Positions 21,309 through 33,167 of a DNA stretch of 64,000 nt are shown here, piece by piece. The stretch's first letter is position 1. Each line of letters begins with the position of its first letter. The stretch spans positions 54,962,609 to 55,026,608 of the forward strand of contig CP136066.1 in NCBI GenBank assembly GCA_032622095.1, given 5' to 3'. Source of the DNA: Siphonodentalium dalli (taxonomy: Eukaryota; Mollusca; Scaphopoda; Gadilida; Siphonodentaliidae). Both the position numbers and the translations under genes were made by a program. The notes beneath the pieces were generated by a model. That model ran no database searches and was not told where the DNA came from. It saw nothing but the letters and a program-made list of their open reading frames with translations.

Positions 21309-21570
21309 TACATTCAGACTTGAGAAACAAAATTACTTGGTGATGCCTGATGAATTTTTTAAACACACAAAAGAGCTGAAGGGCATGGAAGAACATAAAG
21401 TGGGTGAACTGAATGAAGACTTGTGCTGAAAGATAATTACATAAGTGCATTAAAAACTCTGAGTGCAGCAGTGACACATTATATTTTTCACTATTTTGAC
21501 CTCTATTGGATCTTACAACACAGCTGCTTTTCAAATGAAGGCAAATATTCAGCACTATTTAGGCCATGGT

Positions 21571-21616
21571 TAACCTTTTCTATACTGAATGGATTCTCCC
21601 AGTCATTGATAAAATT
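21571..21616. mobile_element. TTAA-MITE family D left-end fragment
   Basis: TTAA, then CCTTTTCTATACTGAATGG and TTCTCCCAGTCATTGATAAA, cut at the start of the next MITE. Positions 21309-21570 hold nothing else recognised. Confidence 0.65.
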
Positions 21617-21970
21617 TCCAGAATGAGGTCCCCAGAGTCAGAGGGTGAATTTAAATGATGCTATCCACCAGAGACCTGGGATCAGATTGAAGTTCCCCAG
21701 TTGAAGTTGATGTTCAACCATTTGCCACATCAATTATGCAATTTATCTTCTGCAAATTAGGTGATCTAGAAACTGGAAAGAAGGGAAAAATTAACTAAAA
21801 CCAATGTTAATCTGAGAACATAGATATTTCCCAGAAGATAAGACCCAAGCAGAATGAGGTCCCCAAAATGGTGAATTTGGTGATGCTAGCCTGCTGTGCG
21901 AGATAGCATCACTAAATTCACCCTCTGGGGACCTCAATCTGCAAATATCAGACATACTATATCCAGACTT
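21617..21970. mobile_element. double-hairpin MITE, copy 5
   Basis: It begins within hairpin 1 (CCAGAATGAGGTCCCCAGAG), lacks most of that hairpin's right arm, and has the complete second hairpin. Ends CAGACATACTATATCCAGAC. Reversed in its middle section relative to copy 2. Confidence 0.78.
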
Positions 21971-22202
21971 GAGAAACCAAATTACTTGGCGATGCCTTGA
22001 TAAATGTTTTTTCCCCTCGACCTTGATCTCTGAACTAGATATATTTATTTTTGACCTTGAAATGCAAATGATCTAAGCATGAAAAAGGTTAACAAAATAT
22101 GTGGCCACCTTTATCTGAAACTACTAGTATTTCACTACAATACTAGATGCTGGGGCATATAGTTTGGCAACTGCAGGTCTGCTCACTCCATAACAAGTTG
22201 TT

Positions 22203-22672
22203 TTAACCCTTTGAGTGCCAAGTCCGATTTTTGTATCAACCCATATACCCTGTGCCAATGCATTGTCTTATATATGCGAGTCGACCATAGGTCACCCCGC
22301 ATATATAAGAGAATTCATTGGCCTAACAATTTTTCATCATTTGTTATTATTTTTTACAATTTTTTACAATTTTAATAATTTTTTCTTATATTCTTTAACT
22401 CTTTCAGTGCCAGACTTATTTTGTAGGTTTAGTGCCAGGGAATCTTACGTTTTTCATGGGCATCAAAATTATTACTATGAATACTTGGTGATAGTTTTGA
22501 GTTATAACATGACCCTAAGGTTTTATCCAGTTTGTTTTTTTTTAATTTGCTATAGCCTGTTTAAGCATACCCAAAACAAAAAACAAAAAACAAAATTTTT
22601 TTTAGGGCCGATTTTACAGACCGTAAATTTAATAGGACCGATGACATCGGCCCCTGGCACTGAAAGGGTTAA
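22203..22672. mobile_element. TTAA-MITE family C, long copy
   Basis: TTAA, then CCCTTTGAGTGCCAAGTCCG at the left and CCCCTGGCACTGAAAGGG plus TTAA at the right. One hairpin module at about 22254-22321. About 470 bp, longer than other C copies. An internal 'TTAACTCTTTCAGTGCCAG' (about 22398) is again an inner family end. Confidence 0.82.
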
Positions 22673-22785
22673 CCCTTTTTTTCTTCCCAAAATGTATTCT
22701 CGCGTCAATGAGTACGGTATTTATTAAAGAAAGAGGTAACCCTGTGAAGAAAGGTGGTAATAACTGTATACACGCCTGCAAATAC

Positions 22786-23003
22786 ACGTAGTGTGTCTGT
22801 CATTTGCAGAATGAGGTCCCAAGAGGGTGAATTTAGTGATGATATTTCCGCACAGTGGGCTAGCATCACCAAATTCACCCTCTGGGAATCTCATTCTTCT
22901 GTAATAGACCTAAACTGCTATGGGAGACCTAGGATCTGATTGAAGCTGCCCAGTTGAAGTTGGTGATGTTCACCCTGGAATCACCCATTAGTCACGTTTA
23001 CGG
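22786..23003. mobile_element. double-hairpin MITE, copy 6, right-truncated
   Basis: GTAGTGTGTCTGTCATTTGC and GAATGAGGTCCCAAGAGG, the complete first hairpin, then ACCTAAACTGCTATGGGAGA and the middle to ACCCATTAGTCACG. The second hairpin is absent. Confidence 0.78.
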
Positions 23004-23048
23004 ATAATTATTTTAAAAGATAGGGTAAGAGGAGGGGGGGGAAATAAA

Positions 23049-23415
23049 CAAGAGCATCGCTAGTGAGGTGGCAATAAAATACGCCTGTGGTAATTACAAC
23101 AAAGAGCCATAATTCTGGTGAAAATTGGCGGATGGAAGCCAAATTTGAACTTGACCTGTATTTTGGGCTAGTAAACTCATATTCCAAATTTCATTCCATT
23201 CACTTCAGACTTACTAAAGTTATCATCCAGAAACGAAAATTTAATGCAATTTCCAACAAAAAGGGCCATATCTGGGGAAAATTGGCAGACGGAACCCAAA
23301 TTTGAACTTGACCTGTATTTTGGGCTAGTAAACTCACATTCCAAATTTCATTCCATATTTGACTTCAGACTTACTATTTAAAGTTATTATCTGGAAATGA
23401 AAAAAGTGAGCCAAC
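23049..23415. repeat. ATAACTC modular repeat, two units
   Basis: Opens ACAAGAGCATCGCTAGTGAG and AAAATACGCC. Two modules with GAAAATTGGCGGATGGAA / TTTGAACTTGACCTGTATTT follow, closing near AAAGTTATTATCTGGAAATG. Confidence 0.8.
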
Positions 23416-23579
23416 GAACTGCAATGAACGGAAAATTAGGTAGGAAGTTAAAAATAAAGGGTTGCGCATCAAAGATGGCTCTGGTCGAGTTTTTTTTACC
23501 ATAAGATTGAATCTGTTCGACCAAGAATCACTAAAAATGGACGAACTAAAGAACCATAACTCAGCATAGGGCCATTACC

Positions 23580-24070
23580 GGGTACTCAGGTAAAAAACAA
23601 GATGGCTACCAGCAGCCATGTTTTTTTTTTATCAAAAATCATTCAAATTTGATAGCTCCCATCTAGAGGTGATCCTAAACAAGCCTGTAAAGTTTCAAAA
23701 CAATTCTTCAATAAATGTGGGATGCTGATGGATTCATATTTTATATCCAAGATGGCTGCTGGTGGCCATTTTTTTAAAACGAATTTTGGGGAAAAAGGAA
23801 GGCTCCCATCTATAGGTCACCTCGGAGATCCATATGAAGTTTAGTGACGATTGGATGAGAAATGTGACTTGTAAGGTGCGCTTAAGGATTTAGTGATGCA
23901 AAGAATAAAATCCAAGATGGCTACCGGCAGCCATGTTTTTCATCGAAAAATGTTCAAATTTGATCGCTGCCATCTAGAGGTGATGCTAGACTCATATACT
24001 GATTATCTTTGAAATCGATAAAAGTTTGTTTGAGTTATCGCACTAACTGTCTTGCACCCGTCCGAACGCA
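23580..24070. repeat. CAGCAGCCATCTTGG-type repeat, copy 2
   Basis: Three modules carry CAAGATGGCTNCYGGYRGCC followed by GCTCCCATCTAGAGGTGA-like sequence. It ends towards ACCCGTCCGAACGCACAACC. It runs in the same direction as copy 1. Positions 24071-24596 hold nothing recognised. Confidence 0.75.
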
Positions 24071-24596
24071 CAACCGCCTGCCAACCTCGCCAAACCATAA
24101 GTCAAGTAAAAAAAATCAACTAAAAATAGTCTACTAGTATACTGTATTCCAGTCTAAAATAGAGATGTCCAACTTAACTGAATTTTCATGTTTCTAATTG
24201 TGGAAAAATATTTTTCATAAGAGGGGAGGATTTAAATACACAAGACATGGACAAGCCCACCCTTTCCACAGGGCCAAGTACCTGGATACAGTATTAACAA
24301 ATAATTTAGCAAAAACAGATTCCAGGATAAGCCAGTGTTGTCAAGGATATGGGATATGGAATCCCAATCTGATGTAATCATTTCACACATACCTGATTGC
24401 ATCTGTTTCTATTGAGTAATCTAATTATCTCTCTCCTACTGATCCTTAACATGCAATACCTAATCCTCAAAATGTTATCAAACACAGACCAACCAAAGAG
24501 ATGGTTGCTATGGGATAAATGTCATATTATGACATCACAATGAGTGCAAACAGGAGTTTTCTAGGATTTGAATTTGAGCAGCATTTCTTGGCTCAA

Positions 24597-25118
24597 TTAG
24601 CCCTTTCATGACAGGAGCTGCACTATTAAAGATCTTGTGTCAGTGCATTCTCTTATATATGCAAGTATCCCATTCTCTTAACCCTTTGAGTGCCAGGGGC
24701 CGATCTCATCGGCCCTAAACCTACAAAATAAGTCTGTTAAAGAATATAAGAATAAATTATTAAAATTGTAAAAAATTGTAAAAAAAAAAAAAAAAAAAAA
24801 TTGTTAGGCCAATGCATTCTCTTATATATGCGAGGCGACATATGGTCGACTCGCAAATATAAGAGAATGCATTGGCACAGGGTATATGGGTTGATACAAA
24901 AATCGACCTGGCACTCAAAGGGTTATATATGCGAGTATCCCATAGGGAGCCTCACATATATGAGAATGCACTGGCTTACAAGGTCAAGGTAAATATTGTG
25001 AGGCCAATGTATTATCTTATATAAGCGAGGCTGTCTATTGGAGACTCACATATATAAGAGAATGCATTGGCACAGGGTTTTCCAAAATTTCAGAAAGCTC
25101 CAGTCATGAAAGGGTTAA
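24597..25118. mobile_element. TTAA-MITE family B, interrupted by family C
   Basis: Left end TTAG plus CCCTTTCATGACAGGAGCTG; right end AGCTCCAGTCATGAAAGGG plus TTAA. The first hairpin is broken at CCCATTCTC by a complete family C element. It resumes at 24923 with TTATATATGCGAGTATCCCA. The second hairpin is largely complete. Confidence 0.83.
24682..24922. mobile_element. TTAA-MITE family C nested in family B
   Basis: Body CCCTTTGAGTGCCAGGGGCC to CTGGCACTCAAAGGG, flanked by TTAA (24678-24681) and TTAT (24923-24926). One hairpin module with a few substitutions (GCGACATATGGTCGAC). It includes a poly-A run of about 20 at 24780. Confidence 0.83.
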
Positions 25119-25169
25119 GGGAGCCTGAGATTAGTACAATCATGCTATAAAAAAAAGAGGAGAGATTTC

Positions 25170-25655
25170 ATTGATCGAATTTGACCTATATTATGAGGTT
25201 ATATTAAACTAACATACAAAATATGAGTCCAATAGAATAATGCAAAATATCATCTGCAAACCAAGAATATGCAAAGTTGAAGAGGCCCACAACTCTGGAA
25301 AATATCATCGAACCAAACCCCAATTCAAACTTGACCTGTATTGTGGTATGACTGTGTCACAAACAAAGTTTGGTCCTAATCAAATAATCCAAAGTGAAGT
25401 TATCATTCGGAAACAAAAAAACTCACAAAAAGGCCCATAACTCAGGTAAAATCACACCATGCCAAATCCAAATTCGAACTTGACCTGTATTTTGGTGTGA
25501 GATACTCACATACCAAATTTAGTTCACATAAAATAAACCAAACTAAAGTTATAATTCGGAAACCAAAAAAATGAATTTTCCAAGTCGAAAAAGGCTCACA
25601 AGCTGATTCCAGTATACCCCCTCCCCCATAACTTTGTTGCGGGTGGGGGTATAAT
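25170..25655. repeat. ATAACTC modular repeat with end hairpin
   Basis: Modules ATCGAATTTGACCTATATTA, CCACAACTCTGG, GCCCATAACTCAGG and AATTCGAACTTGACCTGTAT. It finishes with CTGATTCCAGTATACCCCC, CATAACTTTGTTGCGG and GGGGGTATA, a small hairpin that probably marks the family's 3' end. Confidence 0.75.
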
Positions 25656-25939
25656 AAAACAAGTCTTCAATAATTTCAATAATTCTATTCTTGTTTATCA
25701 TCCAGATTGAAAAAAAAAATTATGTGGACCCCAATAAAATTATTTTGAGTTGGGAGGTTTGTCAGGGGAAACAAAATTTTAATTTTGGCTTTATTTAAGC
25801 CAAACTAATCTTGAGTGCCTAGTAATCTTGCCGTTACATGTACGCTTATTTTAAAGAATATCTAGCCTGTACGATCATCATTATGCCATAAATTTTTTGC
25901 CTGTCAAATGTGTTGCTAAAACATATTAACCCTTTCATT

Positions 25940-26204
25940 TTAACCCCTTGATAACTAGAGCTTCCTGAAATTTTGCGAAAACCCTGTGCCAATGCATTCC
26001 CTTATATATACACGAGTCTCCCATATGGAGCCTCACATATATAAGAGAATACATTGGCCTAACAATATTTACCTTGACCTTGTAAGCCAGTGCATTCTGT
26101 TATATATGCGAGGCTCCCTGTGGGAGACTTGCATATATAAGAGAATGCACTGGCACAGGATCTTTAATGCTGCACCAATGCAGCTCCCATCATGAAAGGG
26201 TTAA
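25940..26204. mobile_element. TTAA-MITE family B, complete
   Basis: TTAA at 25940 and 26201, with ends CCCCTTGATAACTAGAGC and CTCCCATCATGAAAGGG. Two hairpins. A second CCCTTTCATT end just upstream (25926) suggests a previous end or tandem target. Positions 26205-26638 hold nothing recognised. Confidence 0.82.
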
Positions 26205-26638
26205 TAGGGCTGTAACAATTCATCGTGTATTCTATGTATTGCATATACATGTACTATCAAACGATACACTTACAGTAATACTATGGTATTGTGTCATGTG
26301 TATCACGATGCAGAAAATCCAAGTAATTTCATGCAAACATGCAATTTTCTATCAAGTTTACATGTCTATTATGTGTATTTGACTCATCAATCAAAATAAT
26401 AAATTGTTCCAATTTAAAAAGAACTGTATTTCCAGTTAGAAACATGTTGGTTCTGATAATTAAGGTGGTATTCATGTGGGAACACTAACTTAGTGTATCA
26501 TTATGTGTATTGTATTATGTTTTCGTATCATATCGTGAACAAGGGTTTTATTTATTTATTGACTTCTTTTGCTATTGCACTACATGTAGCTAGACCTAGC
26601 ATCGGTACTTTTATATAGTTCTTGCCCCCCCTCCCTTA

Positions 26639-26998
26639 TTAACCCTTTACCCAACAGAAGGGCCCTGTGCCAATGCATTCTCTTATATATGCGAGTCGAC
26701 CATAGGTCGCCTCGCATATATAAGAGAATGCATTGGCTTAACACATTAAAAACTATAAAATTGTTAAAGAATGTAAGAAAAAATGGTAAAAAGTGTTAAA
26801 AAAAGATTTTTTTTTAGGCCAATGCATATAAGAGAATGCATTGGCACAGGGCATAACTGTAACTATCACAATGTGGTCAAGGAGCCGGTTCCAATGATAT
26901 CCATATCTGTATGGTTCTATTGAGACAGACCGAAGATATTTTAGGCTGTTGAAGCTTTATTTGGCCGGTTTTGGCCGGTTTGTTGGGTAAAGGGTTAA
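26639..26998. mobile_element. TTAA-MITE family A with shortened hairpin 2
   Basis: TTAA at both ends. Hairpin 1 is full. Hairpin 2 is reduced to CCAATGCATATAAGAGAATG, a deletion across the apex. The unique arm and GTTGGGTAAAGGG end are intact. Confidence 0.87.
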
Positions 26999-27080
26999 TG
27001 TGTCATCCTGCACCTAAATTAAAATTGGAAAACCAATTAAGTATATGGCCTATTATAATAAGAAATCTCAAATTTTAACT

Positions 27081-27300
27081 ACAGTAACGCCCTAAATAAT
27101 CGACTCCTTAACCCTTTACCCAACAAAACGGCCAAAACAGCAGAATCCAGGATTTAGTCGGAAATATGGCTTGTTGTCATTCATCGGAAAGCTGAGAGCT
27201 TTCCGATGAATGGCAACAAACCATATTTCCAACTAAATCCTAAAACGTTACCCATAATTCAGCTGTGGTTAAGGAGTCGATTATTTAGGCATTACTGTAG
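27081..27300. mobile_element. TA foldback MITE, copy 9, with a family A stub
   Basis: ACAGTAACGCCCTAAATAAT to TTATTTAGGCATTACTGT. Where intact copies read CTCCTTAACCACAGCAG, this one has CTCCTTAA, then CCCTTTACCCAACAAAACGG and CCAAAA, then CAGCAGAATCC. That is a 5' stub (about 27111-27137) of a family A MITE at the foldback's own TTAA. Positions 27301-27991 contain AATTAATTG-rich sequence, with nothing recognised. Confidence 0.85.
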
Positions 27301-27991
27301 GTACCAGCAATCGGGATGTCTGCTTCTCCAGAGCTTCCTCTTGACTATCAATACACATTAATCACGTCTGATTCAGTAATCCAACTGTTTTTGGCAAAGT
27401 TGGATTCTATAGACTCGATAAAAGAACATCTTTTGCAACAGATACCAGATATAATTATTAATTGATTATAATTAATCCATAATCCTCAACTCCATGACCA
27501 GTGTGTCTATAACCAGAATTAATTGGTTCTTGTATTGAAATATCTACAGATACAGATAGATCTGCATACCGGTAGTATTAATAATCACAATTAATTGACT
27601 ATCTGCATAGTCGACAATTAATTGTATAATGTCTATAGTACTATACTGATATATTTATGTTGATATACCTAAAACTCAGCACCATGGCAAACGATGACAT
27701 GATGGATGATATAATCATATAACCAATTTGAAATACTTATTGTCAAAGGGACATAAGGCCCCATTGTGCATTGATGTTAGAGAGAGCCTTTATTCTATTG
27801 AATTTTTTAGATTGAGCTCAATATATAAATTTTTGATGAATGGAGTGGAGTGAGTGAGTTTATTCGACTCAATGCACAAGATAGCACAGTAAAGGGCAGT
27901 GCCTTATTCCACTGTGGTCCCGAGAGTCGGATGACTAAAATTTGATAATGTAATTTTGCCCTTCTACCTGTGACTTCATCGGTCGAGTTCT

Positions 27992-28376
27992 TTAACCCTT
28001 TACCCAACAGAACGGCCCTGTGCCAATGCATTCTCTTATATATGCGAGTCGACCATAGGTCGCCTCGCATATATAAGAGAATGCATTGGCTTAACACATT
28101 AAAAATTATAAAATTGTTAAAGAATGTAAGAAAAAATGGTAAAAAGTGTTAAAAAAAGATTTTTTTTAGGCCAATGCATTCTCTTATATATGCGAGGTGA
28201 CCTATATAAGAGAATGCATTGGCACAGGGCATAACTGTAACCATCACAATGTGGTCAATGAGCCGGTTCCAATGATATCCATATTTGTATGGTTTTATTG
28301 AGACAGACCGAAGATATTTTAGGCTGTTGAAGCTTTATTTGGCCGGTTTTGGCCGTTTTGTTGAGTAAAGGGTTAA
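27992..28376. mobile_element. TTAA-MITE family A
   Basis: TTAA at 27992 and 28373. Hairpin 1 is complete. Hairpin 2 has lost its apex (GCGAGGTGACCTATATAAGA). One change in the right TIR (TTGAGTAAAGGG). Confidence 0.88.
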
Positions 28377-28664
28377 AGTGTGTAGTACTGTGTACATTGT
28401 TGCATATGGGACAGACATTAACGGTCAGCTCCTGATCCGATGGTGTGCCTAGCACAGGGTCATCCATGGACATGACACGTACCATAGAGGAGCGGAGGTA
28501 TGAAATTCCCCCATTACGTGTTTTGTTTTTCAAACTGTGTCTGAGATTCTTTTGCTTCTGGAATCATTCTCGGAGCACTGATCGTGGCATCGATGGTTGA
28601 TTCATGATGCCCATGGTACTGGGGATGCAGATGGTGACACAAAGTCTGACCAGGCGACCAATAC

Positions 28665-28742
28665 TATGTCGGATTCGATCCCTCGACCGGGTCGAATGTT
28701 TAGTTCAGAGGTTGGCTCACAAACCAACTGAGCTACCAGTAT
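28665..28742 (-). repeat. tRNA-like head (A and B boxes)
   Basis: On the minus strand ACTGGTAGCTCAGTTGGTTT supplies an A box and GGGATCGAATCC a B box about 45 bp on. The sequence between them does not fold into a clean anticodon arm by eye. A SINE head or a tRNA relic is more likely than a working gene. Confidence 0.5.
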
Positions 28743-28776
28743 CCACTCTGCTAATGAGTTATGTCATGGAGTGGAG

Positions 28777-28861
28777 CACAGTTACTGGACATAAATATCA
28801 GGATACCGATTTATAAATTAGATTAAAACCTTAGGTTTGGTCTTTATGTCCAGTAACTGTG
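28777..28861. repeat. hairpin with CACAGTTACTGGACATAAA arms
   Basis: CACAGTTACTGGACATAAA is repeated inverted as TTTATGTCCAGTAACTGTG with about 45 bp between. A GGAGTGGAGCAC flank recurs in part near 29840 and 31400. Confidence 0.75.
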
Positions 28862-28869
28862 GCTGATGG

Positions 28870-30975
28870 GGTTGAGGTCATAATAGTGTGCATTTATGTG
28901 TACATAAGCGACACCAATCTCAGCCGATGCGAGATTGAAATGTTGCCATAAATAATTGCCATTTGCTTCAATTCGAAACTGCTTTTCTTCAGAAGTTCTG
29001 ATAAAGGCATAAATTTCTTTTAGCACAAGGATAAAATTGATAAATGGTCATATATCGATCTTAGTATTAAACAGGGGCCGAAAGAACTGCATGGTTGTTT
29101 GATCACGATGCACAGTTCTAAGAACACGAACTTACAAATATGATCAACACGTGTGCATTTATCTGAAAAACATTACGACAATGATAGGGACCTGCGAATA
29201 TTCGATTCGATGTCGATATTGGGCACCCGATTTGAGATCGACACCGAATCGATCCGCTGATTCGGATATTTTCGAAATCGGTGTGACTTTGGTGTAGTCT
29301 CGTTTTTGCGGATGGATAACACATGCCAAATGACCCGAGATCACAAAAATTGAAGCACAAGGTTGCCAAGTTAGCCAAAGCAGGTAATTTTGAATGTATG
29401 CCGTTCAGAATAGACGTGCATTATGCAATGTATGTGCTGCGATCGCAACCCGTGACAGTGATAAATCGCCGCATATATTTGTAATCTGTTTCGACACTAT
29501 ATATAAAGTATTGTGTACACAACGTGTGATCGCTAGATGAGGAACTCAATTGATTACCTTATGTTTAGAACTTCAGATATCCATTTCAAATTATATGAAT
29601 AAAATTCAATGTCAGCCGCGCGACAAAACATAGATTGGAATGAATAGAAACCTGAGAACAATCGGTCTACTATGTTCTTAAATGGACGTCATTGTGATAC
29701 CAGTTATCTGCGACATTGCCGGCAGAATTCCTTGAAATTTCCTACTTTATGTTTCCCGGGAAATCGAGCGAGCTGCACCAAGTTTCGATACGTTGAATCT
29801 TTTTGATAACATTTAACACTTGTAATTTATGTCTGTTTTCTGGGACTCCACTCCATGAAGACAACTATTGTGCATATGTGATGTAGGCGTTTCATCTATT
29901 GTGGGGTGAAAAGTTTAACAGATAACTATACCATTGGTATCGGACTGCAACAATTACATGTAGCTGAACGCTGTACCCATGTCCATGTGTGTCAAATCTT
30001 TATTATCTTTATTAAATAATGTAGACAAGTTAAGACAACTGACTTCCATTTCATTGGGTTTGTTATATGTTGATTGAACTGTCTTTAAGTGGCTTACTGT
30101 CACTTCTTGTGTCATGTTCACCATGACAGAGCTAGATAGAAATTCAATGCAACATATCCCAAACCCTACATGAGACTGAGAGTGACTTGCCTATTTCATG
30201 ATTTTCCTATAAAACAAAAAAACACAAGTTCCAAGGAGATTAACATTGTTATATAGTATCTAGTGAATTTTGCAGTTTTTTTGTCATGAGACACCGAAAT
30301 GAACACTGGTAAACAATTTCAATCAATAGCTGATTCGATGGAAACGGGCCAGCTCGCCCAAGGGCCCGCTCGCCCCAGTCGACCTGGGCCAGCTCGCCCC
30401 GAGCCAACTCGGTCCAAGGGATAATGTCTTATTTAATTTGTTTTCTTTGGTGTCGTTTTGCTTGCTTTCTCTCTCCCTCTTTCTCCCCCCTATCTCTCTC
30501 TCTCTAAGACAAAGGGTTGTCGGGAGATAGATTGGATAGTTTGGTAGTATTGATAATTATTTATTTCGCTGACAACAAGAATAAAAACATAAGAACATTT
30601 ATATATATATAACATGAACTTGAATGAATATGAAAAATTACGATGACTAAATTTGACGAACGAATATGACGGAATGAATATGACGAATTACGACGAATGA
30701 ATTCCCCAGTCAGTTGGCCGCCGCTCCTCTCGATGCATTCGACGGATTCCTGCAATGATAATGTTGAGTGCCAAAGATGGTGGAGGGAGTGCTGGAAGGG
30801 TTGGCGTTGAAGTCGATGTGGTGATTGTCGTCGTGGGTGCTGATGAAGTGATTGGCGTTGTTTCGGCATATGAAAGTGATTATCTATCACACGTTCTGAA
30901 GCCATCTCACCCTCTGAAGTGTGAGGTGTGATTAGTCGACTGGTTAGTGTGTAAACAACCTGCTTCCCAGATAGC
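28870..30975. other. no gene; scattered degenerate words
   Basis: ATTCGATTCGATGTCGATAT-type sequence occurs at about 29205-29285 and again at 31190-31265. A GGGCCAGCTCGCCC word repeats at 30348-30402 and recurs at 31108-31190. A CT-rich run lies at 30465-30506. The 138-residue open frame on the minus strand (30561-30977) is compositionally odd and unrecognised; I do not call it. Confidence 0.45.
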
Positions 30976-31190
30976 ATGACTACGTTGGGCCAACGTTGTC
31001 ATAATGTCGGCACGGTTGGCATTAGGTTTGGTTGACGTTGTTGGCCCTTGGTTGCATGCCCAACGTATTTGTATATGTCATCCAACGTTGGCCCAAATGT
31101 AATTCCTGGGCCAACTCGCCCCTGAAAGCTTGGCCAGCTCGCCCCAAAAACTGCCTGGGGCGAGTGGGACCTGCAGCGAGTGGGCCCGGA
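30976..31190. repeat. GGGCCAACGTTG / GGCCAGCTCGCCCC words
   Basis: GTTGGGCCAACGTTG, GGTTGACGTTGTTGGCCC, GCCCAACGT and CAACGTTGGCCC recur in both orientations. The same GGCCARCTCGCCC word as at 30.35 kb follows. Local GC content is well above the surroundings. Class unknown. Confidence 0.5.
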
Positions 31191-31522
31191 TCCGATTCGA
31201 TTCAATTCGATGTCGATATCAGGAAGGAGATTCGATATCGAGATTCGATACGATGCAAAATCCCCGATTCGCAGATCCCTTGACAATGACGGTATTGACC
31301 CCTGTCACGTGATATAAAGCGAGACTGGTGTGCATTTATGTGTGCATCTATGTATAAAATGTTATGACAACGACACCATTAGCATAATTCTGACAGAGTG
31401 GAGTGCTGCGAATGAGTCCACACTTGCAATCAATTCACAACCAACCATTGGCATTTATATATATAATATCTGTATGTGTTTCAGCGCTGGAGCCTCTCGA
31501 CTGTATTTGCGCTGTGGGAGGA

Positions 31523-31999
31523 CTATGCTGTTTTATCCGTTGTTTCCTCGCATGTGCTATCCTCCAGGCTGTTCCACTCCTCGATAGCTCGAACAAAGAA
31601 CGAGTGTCTAAATTGTGCCGTGTTGGCTCGTATCCTTTCGATGGAGTTAGAGTTAATACACTCCTCCTTTTCGACAGGGTTTGATGTTATATAGCCTGGG
31701 TACTTTTTCGCCTTTATTTTCCTTCCTTTCTTTTTTGGTATTAGTATGTCTTTTGATCGAATAGCCGGCACCAGCCCATCCACTACTCTGCCGAACAGCT
31801 TCATTCTCATCGTGTTTCTTCTTTGGTGTAGCGGCTCCATAAGTTGTTCCATTAACATTTCAGTTACGGCCCCTTTTGTTCTTGCGTGGTAGTTGTTTTC
31901 GATGAATCGCACCCCTCTTTTGTTGATTCTTTCTATGGCGTTGATGTCTTTTTGTTGGTATGGATCCCAAACTTCTGCTGCATATTCAAGGGTATATAT
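31523..31999 (-). pseudogene. non-LTR retrotransposon RT, C-terminal fragment
   Basis: The minus-strand frame reads LEYAAEVWDPYQQKDINAIE, then RINKRGVRFIENNY, and ends near FFVRAIEEWNSLED before a stop at 31523. The LEYAAEVWDPY...IERIQ/NKR...F-x-x-NY pattern and the R-x-x-x-x-x-x-F-x-x-R-x-x-x-x-WN-x-L end are the post-polymerase tail of jockey/CR1/L2-type LINE reverse transcriptases. These polymerise cDNA at a nicked target. A stop at 32000-32002 and no RT motifs upstream mean the copy is 5'-truncated, as is usual for LINEs. The first in-frame M-like codon is GTG, so no start is implied. Confidence 0.8.
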
Positions 32000-32483
32000 T
32001 TATAAAACCCGCATATAATTCCTAAAATATAAGTTGAGTACATGTAGTGACATCGTAGTGTCCTATATTTTACCTCAAATCACAACAAGGAAACTTCAGT
32101 TGCAATCTCTGTCGACTCGGCGAGTGCATGTGCACCGCACTGTCCGCATTCACCGAGTCCGTGTAAAAAAAAAAAAACAAGTGTCGATGTCATCGCATTT
32201 TATCGGCGAAAACCACGCATTAATATTAGTATCAAGTAATTACAAACGCAATGGATGTTAGTGCAACGTTTTGTGTGTTAAAATTTCAGATAAGAGGCAT
32301 GATAAATGTTATATTACCCAACTTTATCTCTCAAGGACTTCTCTGCAGACGCTCTTCGATGTTCAGGGATAAAGCTCGTGGTTCGGTCACAGTCAAGGTC
32401 AAGGACATTTGAGTCAAATCTAATTTCCGGTGAGGCCAAACCAATGTTATTCTTCAATGAATAAATCGACGAATCAGCATTAA

Positions 32484-32912
32484 AGGTACCGTACTCAATC
32501 CGATTAAGCACCCCTAAATTACTATTTATTTGGCTTCGGGGGTAAACAAAATATTTGATTCGAGTCGAGGAACCTACCCATCAAAGCTCAGAGTGATTAG
32601 ATATCTATTTTTGAAGTTTGTTATTTCAATTGTTGTCATTGTTTGTGGCCCAGAAACACGCCTTCAAACGAATGGTCTCGGTCAAAATTGCAGATGTAGA
32701 TGGATAATTCTAAAAACAAGTGGTAATACGGCCATATTTCGTTGAACAAAATGTTGATAAATAACACGTTTTGGGAAATTTTATACCATAGATGACAGTG
32801 GTTAGCATTATTTTGTTGCAATTAATCGATTCTGATAACTGAAGCGTATTTTGAAGAAATGTTGTTGTATCTTGATGATATGGGGACCCTCTGATCGGAT
32901 TGAGTACATTTA
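32484..32912. mobile_element. long-TIR TTAA element, copy 2, decayed
   Basis: After TTAA (32480-32483) the left end is AGGTACCGTACTCAATCCGA. The right end is ATCGGATTGAGTACATTTA, where the expected TTAA is lost. It shares GATTCGAGTCGAGGAACC and ATCAAAGCTCAGAG with copy 1. Positions 32000-32479 and 32913-33167 contain nothing recognised. Confidence 0.75.
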
Positions 32913-33167
32913 CTTGTAATTTGCTAATAGTGGAGTAGAATTAGTAAAAGAATTGTTCGTGACTAAAGCATTCAATTTTGCACATATTCATATTAATTGA
33001 TATTAGATATGGAGCCATGCTGAAATATAACTTTCTCCCCTCTTTTAACTTAGGCCAAGTTAGTGGTTTTCCGAATTTAAAGAGCGTTTCGTGATTATAT
33101 AATTTTTTTAAATGCCACAATTAATCTTACCATGGAATCTGCGATTTAAAATTAGGCATATACAGTA

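Noticed and set aside
30561-30977. 138-residue frame, minus strand, His/Arg/Ser-rich
   Set aside because: No recognisable domain. The sequence contains GAATATGACGAAT-like simple repeats, and no splice or promoter context can be judged.
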